A DNA stretch of 64,000 nt, from positions 17,354,410 to 17,418,409 of the forward strand of contig NC_089724.1 of the NCBI RefSeq assembly GCF_035083965.1, read 5' to 3'. The notes under the pieces were generated by a model. It made no database searches and was not told the DNA's origin. It was given only the letters and a program-made list of their open reading frames with translations. Both the position numbers and the translations under genes were made by a program. The DNA comes from Branchiostoma lanceolatum. Taxonomy: Eukaryota; Chordata; Leptocardii; Amphioxiformes; Branchiostomatidae. Positions 25,664-37,041 of this stretch are shown piece after piece (the stretch's first letter is position 1; every line of letters starts with the position of its first letter).

Positions 25664-26537
25664 TGACATCTCAAATGTCCATGACATCAGTGTAGATGGA
25701 GCACAAACGTCAAGGGCTCCAATGTCATATTGCAAGAAGCGTTAATACGTACATTTAGTTCATACTGTTCATTACTTCAGACAAATCAGTATCAACAGTA
25801 CGTTGTCATGGATAGTTTAAAGCAGGGCTCGGTTGACTGACGGCTGGCAAGTATGAATAGTAGCCTTCTATGACCTAAGACGAGAATGCAGTTGGATAAA
25901 AAGACTCGTTATTCATGGTGTGTCATATCTGGGTACAAATGCACCGATCTAGTTCCAGTAGTGTGTCTGCACGTGATGTCAAAGCTGCCATACTGATTGG
26001 CTGAACCTGTAAGAGTTAAACCTATAAATATAAACGTGTTTATGTCAAGTTCAAATGTACCTAGCAAGCTCCAGCTTTAATCATCCAGCATGGCGGGCAA
26101 TGCTTACGTCATTGTCACGTGAGCGCAAACACACTATGGAATGTTTTCCTGTATACTTTTAGTGCTACTAAACGTACCTAAGTAGCATAAGGGTCAGTGA
26201 TGATAACTTGTATTTAGGTTGACCAATTGGCCCTTGAAAATCAGTTTTCAACCTACCCTGTAGTGTGTATACATAAGTGGTGAAGGGGACCATCCAAAGT
26301 TTCCTTTACCAGCCTACAGAACTAACTTACATAGCTCTCTAATTAAACATATCTATTTATGTTGTACAGTATTTTATATCTATTTATCAGCGTAACTGTT
26401 TTCTACCCACGTACTATCACTTCAGAAGACAATTACCATTTCTTCATTGTCATGACATCGCATTGTAAAAACAAAACTTTGTGATTTGTAGTGTAACATT
26501 TGGCTGGAATGTAGACGGACGTGTTTTTTCTATAAAC

Positions 26538-26723
26538 TGGTTCACGGGTTGAACTACGCATGCGCACTGGAATACATTGTGGCTAATGTCAAAGTTGAGG
26601 GCTCTGAGACATAAACAAAACATGTTTGGGCATGGTATCAAGCATGGTGGGGACGAGAACTGTTTACATGTAAGGGGAGGTCATCTTTGGCTTCGCACAT
26701 GCGCAGTTAAAACCATGAACCGG
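26538..26723. repeat. Small inverted-repeat element
   Basis: GGTTCACGGGTTGAACTACG continuing into CATGCGCAC at the left is matched in inverted orientation by the right end (GTGCG..ATGCGCAGTTAAAACCATGAACC). The arms are about 30 bases with several mismatches. Total length is about 185 bp, with no coding potential. Confidence 0.55.
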
Positions 26724-27532
26724 CGTATTCACGCAAAAGAAAAACAACCTAATGAAAGTTAATGTCGCATTAAGTCTGCATTTGTGCCGTAGACCGCTTA
26801 CAGCCAAATGCATTTACATCAAACTAAAGAGTGATCTATAATTCTACTGTTGTCAGATGGACAGTAGCGTCATATAATGCTCCTAACCGAGCAGCAAATA
26901 GTGTTGGCGATCTGTCAGATGTCAATTTGTCAAACTTGGAAAAAAAAGATTCCTGGATGTCTTATCCTATGCTTGGATCTTCTTCAGACATCAACGTGGC
27001 TTTTTTCGGAAAACATATTCATCCCTGACAGAAATCCTTGATTGGCCGTTTCCTGACTAAACAATGACTCTTGATGTTTAGTTTTTCAAGGAGAATACAT
27101 AAACGTATTGTAATTGGCAAAGAACATATCGCAGATTCGTCCCTAGAAATGACTGCTAGAAAGGTCAAGTCATATGAAGCTGCATCAGATCATATACATT
27201 TAAACTGCATGCTTCTATTGAAAATATGTGGTACACATTCATATCCCATCGACGGATTTTACAACATACATTTCTGTTATGACCAACTTTGTTACCAATC
27301 ATGAATGCTTGTAATGCAGTATAACTTACAGACCACTAGAAGACCACGTGTGACTCGGGGAATCTAGAGGCTTGTGGCTAAGGCCTGTCGTCACGTAAAA
27401 TGATCCATTGCATGTTAACGTTCTGCCCTGTATGTTTTCTGTGCATTAGTCCTACATGTAAGTAAACTATAAACTCAGCTGTGCTAATTCGCAGGATAAA
27501 CGTAGTTCAAAGCACATAACGGACGCCACTTG

Positions 27533-30500
27533 TCACATCAGACTACAGACCTGACTCAACTTGTTACGACTAATGTGTTTCGTCTCAGGTTGAAGGACGT
27601 CTTCGCCGCTTCCGTCCAGGAACATGTCGCTGTCAACCATGGCCCTCTTCGCTTCTTTTCTGTTTTTCTTATCTTCTGAAGTATCTTTACATTTGTCTTT
27701 GGTCTTGGGCTCCTGAGCCGCCAGACCCTGAGGAGCTGGGATTATGGTGGAATCGGACGAGTCTGAGTCGAATTCAGCGTCCTCGTCTTCATTCTCTCGT
27801 CGTATCTTCAGCCAATAGGTTTTCATTTTCCCTTTTCCCTGTACGTAAGAGTGCAACAAGAATGGTTAGGTCCATGCAAAGTGCTCTGTTTGCGTAAGTG
27901 TCTCAGTCAGTGTATGTGTGTCTTAGTGCTTGTGTCTTACAATGGGTGAGTGCATGTCTTAGTGCATTCATGTGTGCGTCTGTGCTTTTTGTAATCATCT
28001 TCAAGTCTATCAGACTGACTGACAAAGGCTCATTGTATCAAGAAAAGCTCCCAATGCAATGCACCTTTTATGGCTACACTTTTCCGTACCTTCACAGAGA
28101 TTAGTCCCCTCTCTTCAATAATGTAGGATGTCTTGAGGTATCTCCTGGCTGCTCCGGTTATCTGGATGGTCATTGGCTGTTGAATGATGTACAGAATATT
28201 GTATGTAAATATCGCCGTTACGGGACAGTTATGGGCATGCAATATTAAACACATTTCGTGGTATTTTTGCGCAAATGTAAGAAAGAAAGGATTAAAGACA
28301 GAAAGAACAAAAGAAAGCAAAATAGTATTAAAGAAAGACAGAAAGAAAGAGAGAAAGAAAGAAAGAAAGAACAAAAGAAAAGGAAACAAAGAAAGAACAT
28401 GATCGAGACTAATGCAGCCCCAAGAAGTCTGTTGTTAGAGACTAGTTTAGTGGAATCATTTCCTGCAAAACGTGTGGACTGAAGTGAGTATGGTGGGATG
28501 TGCAGTAGATACTGACCGCTCCGGTGCTTTCCATTCTGGATGCCGTGTTGACCGTATCACCGAACAGACAGTAGCGCGGCACCCGCAGACCCACCACGCC
28601 GGCGACAACAGGACCGGAGTTCATGCCTAGGAGAATACAAATATTCTCAAATTAACAGGTAATGATTGATGTTAAATTTCTCTTAAATGACAGCGTTCAT
28701 TGTGTACGACAACTAAAAACTGTTGCTGTAAATACCTATCCTGATCTTGATAGTTTCGCCGTTGCATGGGTCGCTCAGCTGTCCGATGGCGTTCAGCATG
28801 GCTAGAGCCATATCCGCAACGTCAAAGGCGTGCGCTTGGGTGGGGATGGGAGCACCAGACTCAATCATGTATTCGTCTCCGATTGTTTCCACCTACGGAA
28901 TGTGCAAGTTGTTATTGTCGCAGTTGCATATACTTTGCCGTCGTCAAATGATTTACGCCATCAACAGCTGCATAGCGGTTGTAGTTGTAACGAAAGGCTA
29001 TGTTGCCTAATATGGCCAATACACTAGAATCCAAACGAGAAATCTTAGAGCTTAGGGACAAATCAATAGCAAGATAAGTTTACATCTTGAAAGACAATAC
29101 CTTAAAGACGTTATACTGTTCGGTGAGATTGTCGAAGATGGTGTAAGCGTCGTTCAGAAGAGTTACCAGCTCCATGGGTTTGACCCGGCTGCAGATGTCC
29201 GTGAAGCCAACAATGTTGCTGAACAACACGCTCACTTCTTGAAAGATCTGTGAAACAGTGCCAGATACATTTTAGAAGGTCTATCAAGTACATATTAACG
29301 AGTGACGCACAGCAACAAGGGAAAGCTGAAAGGCCGACAAAACAACAGTTATTAAAACTCCTATGCGCTCTTTGTAAAGATATGCCTAGGGTTACAGATA
29401 TCGATTCGAACGGAAAACGCAGATTTCAACGTAAGAACGTTTTATATTATACTTACGTCAAGCATGTGATAACATGACAGTTCTTTAAATGGAACCGAAA
29501 GAAACTTGTTAGAATAACAGATGCGTTCACGTTTCCGTGCACGGGTCACTTACTATAGAAATGATCCCCAAAAGTATGATGCTCTGCTACAAATCTCAGA
29601 ATGCTCTCGGTATAGCGAAACAACCAGTTTTACAATTACCACGACTAGACAATCGAACCACTTACATCGTTGACTGCCGGTTCACCGTTCCTCAGTCTGT
29701 CCGCAACAGCCTTAGGAATCATGCTGTACAGCAACTCGTCTGCCTTTTTCTTCTCCTTTTCAATTTTACTGACCAGCTCAGTAAGCTCATCATTTGTCTC
29801 GGCTTCCTAGACAACCAAACCATACGGTACCATCAGACATGTATTCATCTATATTCTTATCAGTAAAGCTTACAAATACAATGATGTAGAAAAAGAATAC
29901 TACAAAAAGTTGTGCAAGCCTAATTGATATAAACACAACGCCTACACTGCAACTCCATATAAAATTACAAAAGCATTGTACAATGTTGGCTGAACTTCGC
30001 TGTGATAAGCTCTAAGTGGGTACACCTAACGGCCTGACATTACAATGTGGGCGGAACCATGAGTTACCAAGAGCAACTGGCGCGTAATCATGTCCTAATT
30101 CTCAACGACAAGACCGTTGGACCCGAGCCAAATCATACTTTCAATTCTCCCAGTATCCTATTACACCTCTTCCGCCTGCCACTCTGCAAAATTCACATAA
30201 CTGGGGACGCACACCAAAATGAGCAAACACACAAAGTGATTACACTTATTATGTTTTCACGGAGGTAATAAAGCTAAAGCCATGTAAATTCAGCGTTATT
30301 TTTGTAGGATAGTCAGACAGACCTTGTTTACTGCTAGCTTTAACTCGACGGATGGCTGGGTGCCATTGATGACCATCTCCCTGGTGCAGTCGTGCATACA
30401 CAAGTCCGTCAGGTACAGTCCGTAGTTGAACAGATCCTCGAGGTTCTCCATACTACGTGAACACATATCAACGTATAAAGAACGGTTTTGGCAATAGTTT

Positions 30501-33500
30501 CATTCTGCTTACGGTGAACGATATGACACTAGCAATGTGAGAAGCCACTTGTAACTAATTACATCAACTGCTCTATTGTTATTCCGAAGATGCAGCATGT
30601 CTACATTGAGAATTAAGGAACGCTGAAGGATCTTACACTGGCGTGCCTACAAACAGCACAGCGTCCCACTCAGGCATGTATTTCATCTGCCCCTTCAGAC
30701 CTAAATACTTGGACGTCGGTTTCGATGGCTCGACATCGTCCGTTTTATCCACCAGCCCCATCATGGCATCGTCTGTAAGCATAGAAACATCGTGTTTTCG
30801 GTATCAACATCTAAATGCTAAGAACGAATCCTTTCATTTCTTAATCATGGTGAAAACATTTCGTCCCATTTACAAATATGATGTAAAATACCGACAAACG
30901 ACGTCAATAATAATCGTCTGATGAAAAATAAGCTATGACTCTCTCTAACTTTGATGCACGGAAACGTCACCTGACTTCGAAGAAGCAAATGTTGTGTGAC
31001 TTTCAGATGTACGGATTTTGGCAATAGTTTGACCACAAACGTCTGTTGGTAGATCATGATTAGAATTAACGTTACAAATGCTCCTTCCGAATATTTCCTG
31101 TGTTAATGTTAGTGTCAATCTACATGTATTGTTTATGAACACCACACCTGCTTACAAGCGAAACCCTGGCAAAGAGTATGTCCATTACATGAATGCATCT
31201 TCATCTTGTACTAATGTACTAATGTTCTTAATATGTGAATGTTGTAGCAGCACAGCACTGTAAGAATCATTAATTGACTAGTCTTACCTGACCATCCCAA
31301 AGCTGAGTCTATCATTGGTGCATAGTCAGGAAATATAATAGATATAGAAATAGAACATAAGTAACTCAACGTATCGTCAATAAAGAGATCAGACTCAAGA
31401 TTGCAACACAAACAGACAGACATAGCATGCACACAATGGATAATATGGGTGCGATATTGATGGTTTCCTGTATATGTTATGGCAAACTTCTTTAAAAACA
31501 TAGAAACATCATTTTCATGGTTCTTTCTAAGGTGTCATGGCATATATATGCGTAAGTGAGGCGTCTATACCTTCAGTTACTAAATGTATTCTGCAAGGCG
31601 TCAATACGTACGTATACGAAGTCGAACGCATGCAAGGTACTGCATTGACGTTACGGGCTAACAAACAGTAGCAAGAGAGTCTATGGTGATATCATTGTTT
31701 GAATTCGGAAAGGTAGAATGGGTGAACAGGACTGTATGGCTAGAATTGCCTTTCTAATTCCAACCGGCTTCAACAGAAGCGCATTGAACGCCTTTTTGCA
31801 TAGTTGTGGGTAGTTTCCAATTGCAAACTTTGTTACAAGCCATGCATTTTCGGACTTGCCCACAAATAGTTTCGTGATTTCTTTCTCAGGTTTAGCTGCT
31901 GTTTCAGTAAGATGGGTCATCCTGAACTGATAATGGCCAATACACGAGGGCACAGTTCGAATTTTTGATTATCAGTTGAAAAACGCAAAACAACACATCA
32001 TACACTTTTGTAGCTGCTAATTAATCCATAGTGTTTTTCAAGACTCCCTTGCTAATCAATCAAAGCACAGACAAATCACGTTACACGTCATTTACGTTAT
32101 GGAATATGTATGAAAACGTATAAAGTCATCACACTAACTTGAATTTCCACTCCACTTAAGTAAATCTAAGACGGTCGAGAAACCTGGAAACAATTACAAC
32201 AATCGAAAAAGTTCAAGTCAGTTTCCTACAGAATGGACAAAAATTCAACCGTACATGTGTTCTTAAAGTTGGTTGACTACACTCGTGTTCTCGTTTAGAC
32301 TTCACGGTGTCGATTACAAGAATAAACACAATGACAAAATGAGTTCATGCGTCCAAGCCTTCAATGGCAATGCTCGAAAGGTTGGAATATACATTTGTGC
32401 TAATACAGTAGTATAAATGGCTGAACCAGCTGGAACAATTCTGAAACATAACCTTACTGAAATGAGAAATAGCAATCATAACAATTATAAGATATGAAAA
32501 AATACCTTGCTTGCAAAAGTCATCGTACTGATTTCAACAATCATATATGTAGCGTTTGCGTCAAAGAAACAAGACGCCTTACCGGCCTTTTTGTTTCGGT
32601 TCGAAGTTTGTTGAAATGATGATTGCTTGACATCCTCAGAGTCGTCCTCGAAGTCACCTGAAAGCAGATATGACATCATGTTTGATATGCCACTACCGCA
32701 CTGGTCAAAGCTAAAATTCTACAGGGACGTGTTCTCAAAGACAACTTTATCTATCCAAATTAAAACAATTGAGATTTCTACAAACCACTTGTCAACTGAT
32801 ACGCGTGGAGCTGTGGATCCGTCGACCCGTCTTTCAATTCCGGTGCATCAACAGGAACAGGCACGATCTCGGGAGCTTTGAGTGTTGTCGCCACTTGGGC
32901 CTCGCTACGCTCCCCTTCTCCCAGCTTGGTGTAGCCTACAACTTGAACAGCATACGATGCACCTGGTTCCAAACTACTTACAGAAATTTCCTACAAGATT
33001 TAGGAATATCATTGTCAAATATTGTAATGCACAGACAAAGTTTGTAACATGCTTCAACGACTCTTAAAAGGATGAACGTTTCAAAAGTTAGTGGTCACAA
33101 TCTTGATGAACATACATGTAGAATGTTCTGGACAGATTGACAATGCCTAGTTTCTGTCTTAACTAAGAATTGCCATTAACGGTATAGTTCTTCCTTCATA
33201 TATCTCTGCATGTTCGTCAATGAACAGATCGATGCATGTGTTCATTCTGTATAATTGTATTAAAGAAATACAACTACCCTCGCAATGACATTCTTCTTAG
33301 TGTGTGGGTAACTCGATCAAGTCCGGGCATCAACTGCTAACATGGAAAGACATTTCTGCCAACATCATAGTAACCTGCTCATCGTAAGGACAAAGGGACA
33401 AACGGACAAATATCGTATCATGAACAAAAACGTACCGTGGTTTTGGTGTTCCACACATCTACACGCATCGGTATCCCCACGGCCTCGCCAGTGGGTGTTA

Positions 33501-35439
33501 CTTTCTGGTAGTAGACCTGAGGCAGGGGGGTTGTACGGTAATCAGCCCAGTCTAACCAGGAAATCCTAACTATAGACTGCGACCGCTCAACAGTTTTATA
33601 GATAAAGAACTTTTTAAAAAGTTTTGTGTGTTATCTTTTAAAACATACGTTACAGCGTGCATCATTTTCTAATTATAGAATCAATTTTGACATATCTGAT
33701 GTTAATGTAAAGCTTGTTTTTTTAAGTCAACACATTAGTTTAGAGGCCTTCGTACACCAGAACGCAACATTTGTGGATTCTTGAACATATCATACCTGAT
33801 AACCATGTATCTGTTGCTGTTGTGTAAGGGATTTGGGCGGGTTCCATTTGACTTTGACCGTCGTTGAATCGATGTTTTCGATCTTCACCCCACGAGGTTT
33901 GTTGCTCTTACTAAAAACTAGAAAGAAAGAAAGAGAAAGACATTGATATGACGACTTGGTTTGGGCAATGGCCTAGAACTGTGGCCTTGAAACGTTAGTG
34001 CAATTTTCTCTAGTCGAACCTTTCGGATAGGATGTATTCAACCTTTTCGCACGGTGACGTAAGAACATTTCCTTCTACACCCTGCATTTAGTATTCAAGT
34101 TAAGATATGGTATATTCCATACACAACGCCAGAAAGAACGATACTTTATTAGTAGTCACTGTTATTATGACAAATCACTGTTTTGTGTCTCTTGATATGG
34201 ATAGATACATACTTTATAAACTGTTTTAACCCGACGACAGCACGGTACTGCAGATCCTAAGAACCTAGACCCTTACAGAATCTATTCAGTTTAAGACATA
34301 CATCACAACACACGTAACTATTACACTAATAATTGATTTGCACATGCAATGGGGACCAACCTTTCTCCTTGCTTGGCAGTGCGACATTCCTGCGTTCTAC
34401 CGGGCTATCAGATATCAGTTCGAATATGTTGTTCGAATGCAGCAAAATCTTTGGGATGACAAAAAGACGAGGAACATTATATTGTCAGCCGAAACACACA
34501 CAGATACAGTTCTGCCCGGTTTAATCTTTAGCATGTGGATATATCGTTAAATCTGTTAGATGCAAGCAGCTTTCACGGTATACAACACAACAGCAAACAT
34601 GGATGGTTAGTCACAACCTAAATGTCAAGTTGTGTACTTACGTTATCCCAGGTGAATTCGATGTGCTGTGGTCGGACGACGAAAAACACATCATTTACTC
34701 GCTCTCCGAGCAGCTCAGGAAGGACCTCTTGCAGTGCCAGTCCCACTTTGAAGATGACCATGTCCCGTCCGAATACGATGTGAAATGGGAAGAGCTTGAA
34801 GAAGGTTTTGCTTTTCACGGGATAGACCTCGTTCAAGTTTTTGGGTGGTTTGAACGCCGGTAATATTGTAGAAGTGTTGTCATAGTGAACTCTGAAGTGG
34901 ACAAGGGTGACCCCTGCATTTTCCTCCAACTTGACCTCTTCAGAGAGTACTTCAACTTTGACATCTTTTTCGAAGAACTGCTTGCTGAGCTGCTTGAGAA
35001 GACCCCTCACCATATGAAGGAAGCCCGGCCGCTTGCTCCGGTATCGCACTGTGATGCCGGTACTGGACTCTTCTTGGCAGGAGAAGCTGGGCGGCTTGAT
35101 CTTCGGGTATTTGTAGCGGTAGTATTCATGAACATTGTCCAGACCATTCATAAAAGAAGCAATGTTACGGCCTAATACTTTTAGAACCTTTTCGTACCCG
35201 CTACGCATGTAGAAGTTCAGAAGAGATACGCCAAGGTCGTACATGAGATCTCCCTGCGTTTCTCCTGTGTATTCGCATGCTGCCGTCGATATTCGCAGAA
35301 GGAAAGTTTCTGGATAGGAGTGGTTGAGAACGAAGCTGGTGGCCCTGATACCTGCTCTTTTTCTTATGTTCCTCCAGATGTCCACTCCATACACTCTCTT
35401 GAAGAAGTCATGGATGTTTTCAAGCAGAAGTCCATACAT
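27533..35439 (-). CDS. Gene B: H-NOX guanylate cyclase with FN3 inserted in HNOBA and a CAAX end
   Basis: Fourteen exons give 859 residues in transcript order: 34642-35439, 34361-34448, 33796-33917, 33436-33516, 32789-32990, 32583-32657, 30637-30772, 30323-30452, 29666-29806, 29101-29247, 28736-28892, 28517-28626, 28090-28176 and 27533-27838. The start is the ATG at 35439 ([13 protein letters not shown]; context CGCCATG). H-NOX is residues 1-190, with proximal His in LDNVHEYY and YRSKR as the heme-propionate YxSxR motif. HNOBA begins at [15 protein letters not shown] and breaks after [21 protein letters not shown] full FN3 (SKSNKPRG to [12 protein letters not shown]) follows, then an acidic linker. 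HNOBA resumes at [18 protein letters not shown]. The helix ([21 protein letters not shown]) leads to the cyclase domain. Metal site 1 reads FSNIVGFTD (Asn for Asp); [14 protein letters not shown] and NTASRMES are intact. The product is presumably cGMP. The tail is acidic then basic and ends CSLM, a farnesylation-type CAAX box. Confidence 0.88.
28285..28395. repeat. AAAG-rich microsatellite in gene B intron
   Basis: Imperfect GAAA/AAAG units lie in the intron between exons 12 and 13 of gene B. They create long spurious open frames on both strands. Confidence 0.9.
30784..32582. other. Long gene B intron, nothing recognised
   Basis: This is the 1.8-kb intron between the acidic-linker exon (32583-32657) and the exon resuming HNOBA (30637-30772). 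Open frames in it resemble no family and have no phase-compatible splice pair that I could support. Confidence 0.5.
34955..35130 (-). other. Heme-core segment nearly identical to gene A (conversion tract)
   Basis: The segment encodes [18 protein letters not shown] to EKDVKV, from the proximal His through YxSxR. It matches 49004-49179 at 175 of 176 bases by direct reading, while both flanks are clearly diverged. Confidence 0.85.
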
Positions 35440-36961
35440 GGCGTATATTTGTATACGATACTGACCGACCGAGAACGCAACCCCCGTGTCTTCTCTGTCT
35501 AGCTCTAGCTCTGTCCCGCCGTCCACCCTAATGGAACGGTACCACAAGGGTTGCAGGGAAAACACAAGGCTGGTACTGACAACGTGGCCTGTAAGGCTGC
35601 AAGGACGTCATGACGGTCCGAAAATAACAGCAGCCTCGCCCGTTGTCTACCGCTGCTGGTTACCCGCGTGGTATCCTGGAGTCAGGAATGCCCTTTTTCG
35701 GGTCTGTTGGACGAGGTTTGGTATACTGACGCGCGCGCAAGAAAAAATTCCATGGCCCTGGAGACTGTCAGTGCGACGTCTCGCGGCGGAATCTCAGCAC
35801 GTGGAATGTTAATTTTCATCCCCTTCATGCCCTCGGGAGAATCCAATGAGAGCCTCCCTGATATCGAGCTTAATCCTTAATTGGAGCTGAGAAAAGTGAC
35901 ATGTGCCATCCAGATGTGATGTACTTACCAGCACAGTTTACAGGTGTATTACGTCAACAAACCTCCTACGCGCCATTAGAATTGGGCACATCAGAACTGG
36001 TGCACTCCGCCCGTGTTGTGATGACAGTGTGGGGTTTGATACTAGTAGTCTTGTCCTTCAATAGAAAATCCTTTGATAATTTACTGAAAAAGTCCTGGCA
36101 TTTTATTCCAATTTTCTACTCATACATGGACGGTCATAGCTATAGAATTTGACGCTAAATGATAATGTGTTACTACTTTGGCACGGAACCTACTCATTGT
36201 ATTGCCGCATCTTTTGCCGTCTATATTTCCAATTAATTTACAGACTTACTGTTATTTTGGTTCCCGATTCGCTTTGATGGTACGAGTGCTATGTACGTGT
36301 GGTGTTTCTGAAATCAAAGTTCGGGATAAGATCAAGATGGTAAACAACGCTCTCTGCGCTGAAGTGTTGTTTATTACGCAGTTAGGAAACTGTCTGTATC
36401 AGACATTAACAAAAACAGACATGGACACCTCTATTTCTGGTTATCGCGTGATACATCTTGCTATCAAGTGAGCTCTACGCAATCACAGTGTAGTACTTCC
36501 TCCAGGCTATCTTATATGTATCAGTGCTGCCCTTGCATTGGTCGAAATGAACGTCAATCTCGGTTTCATGAAATATGTACCTACACGTTACCTGAGACAG
36601 GTTGTTTTATTGAAACAAATAAAGTTGACAATAATGATGATATAATGCACTGTGTTCTCTACTGGAGTTCAATAATCTGATTGATTCCATATTCAGGACC
36701 TTCCAACGACTTTGCTCCCGACCACTCCCCAACCAAGGTCGGCGCTGGGTTGGGAGTAGCCCGGAATCCTCCCTATTCTAGCTCCAGTTCACTCCACTGA
36801 TCGCACAAAAGCTGAATGTGACTTTCTTGAAGTTGATTTGTTAATATTCTTACTAGGTTGGCGCAAACGATTTTCAAATACTAGTATGCCACTTTGCCGA
36901 TCAACTCCCAACCAAAGATGACCTTGCTCACGACTAACTCCCAACCATGTTCTGCATATGG

Positions 36962-37041
36962 TCTAGCCTGAGTGTCATCCTGTTTCAGTTCCAGGGTGAA
37001 GGTAGAGCCTGGAACTGAAACAGGATGACACTCAGGCTAGA
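36962..37041. repeat. Perfect 34-bp inverted repeat with 12-base loop
   Basis: TCTAGCCTGAGTGTCATCCT and the following 14 bases (36962-36995) are repeated exactly in inverted orientation at 37008-37041. The loop is GTGAAGGTAGAG. Around it, CTCCCAACCA-type motifs recur at about 36726, 36904 and 36942, suggesting a larger element from about 36719 to 37060. Confidence 0.9.

Larger units (their letters stand above)
20763..27532. other. Gap with degenerate repeats; no supported gene
   Basis: This stretch should contain the missing 5' exon(s) of the D8C gene, but none could be recognised. About 21.06-21.67 kb is a degenerate repeat block: two copies of a CCAAAAATCATNACCATCCA segment, ATGCAAATTAG motifs, and two copies of AAGCCGCTAGGGGCCCC. 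About 22478-22640 holds two diverged copies of a 50-base segment containing GGTTGTTTT and ATCTAACGG. The foldback element (24762-25663) and a small inverted-repeat element (26538-26723) follow. Open frames in 22.7-23.4 kb resemble no family known to me. Confidence 0.5.

Noticed and set aside
28030..28402. Open frames on both strands at 28.0-28.4 kb
   Set aside because: They come from the AAAG microsatellite and from overlap with cyclase exon 13 in another frame.
34636..34641. Direct splice from FTWDN to the FN3 exon in gene B
   Set aside because: The phase does not fit. The small exon 34361-34448 ([15 protein letters not shown]) restores the phase and is mirrored in gene A by 47499-47595.
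35440..35565. N-terminal extension of gene B upstream of MYGLLLENI
   Set aside because: H-NOX cyclases normally begin at MYG. The 42 extra codons have no counterpart in gene A, and the MYG ATG has good start context.
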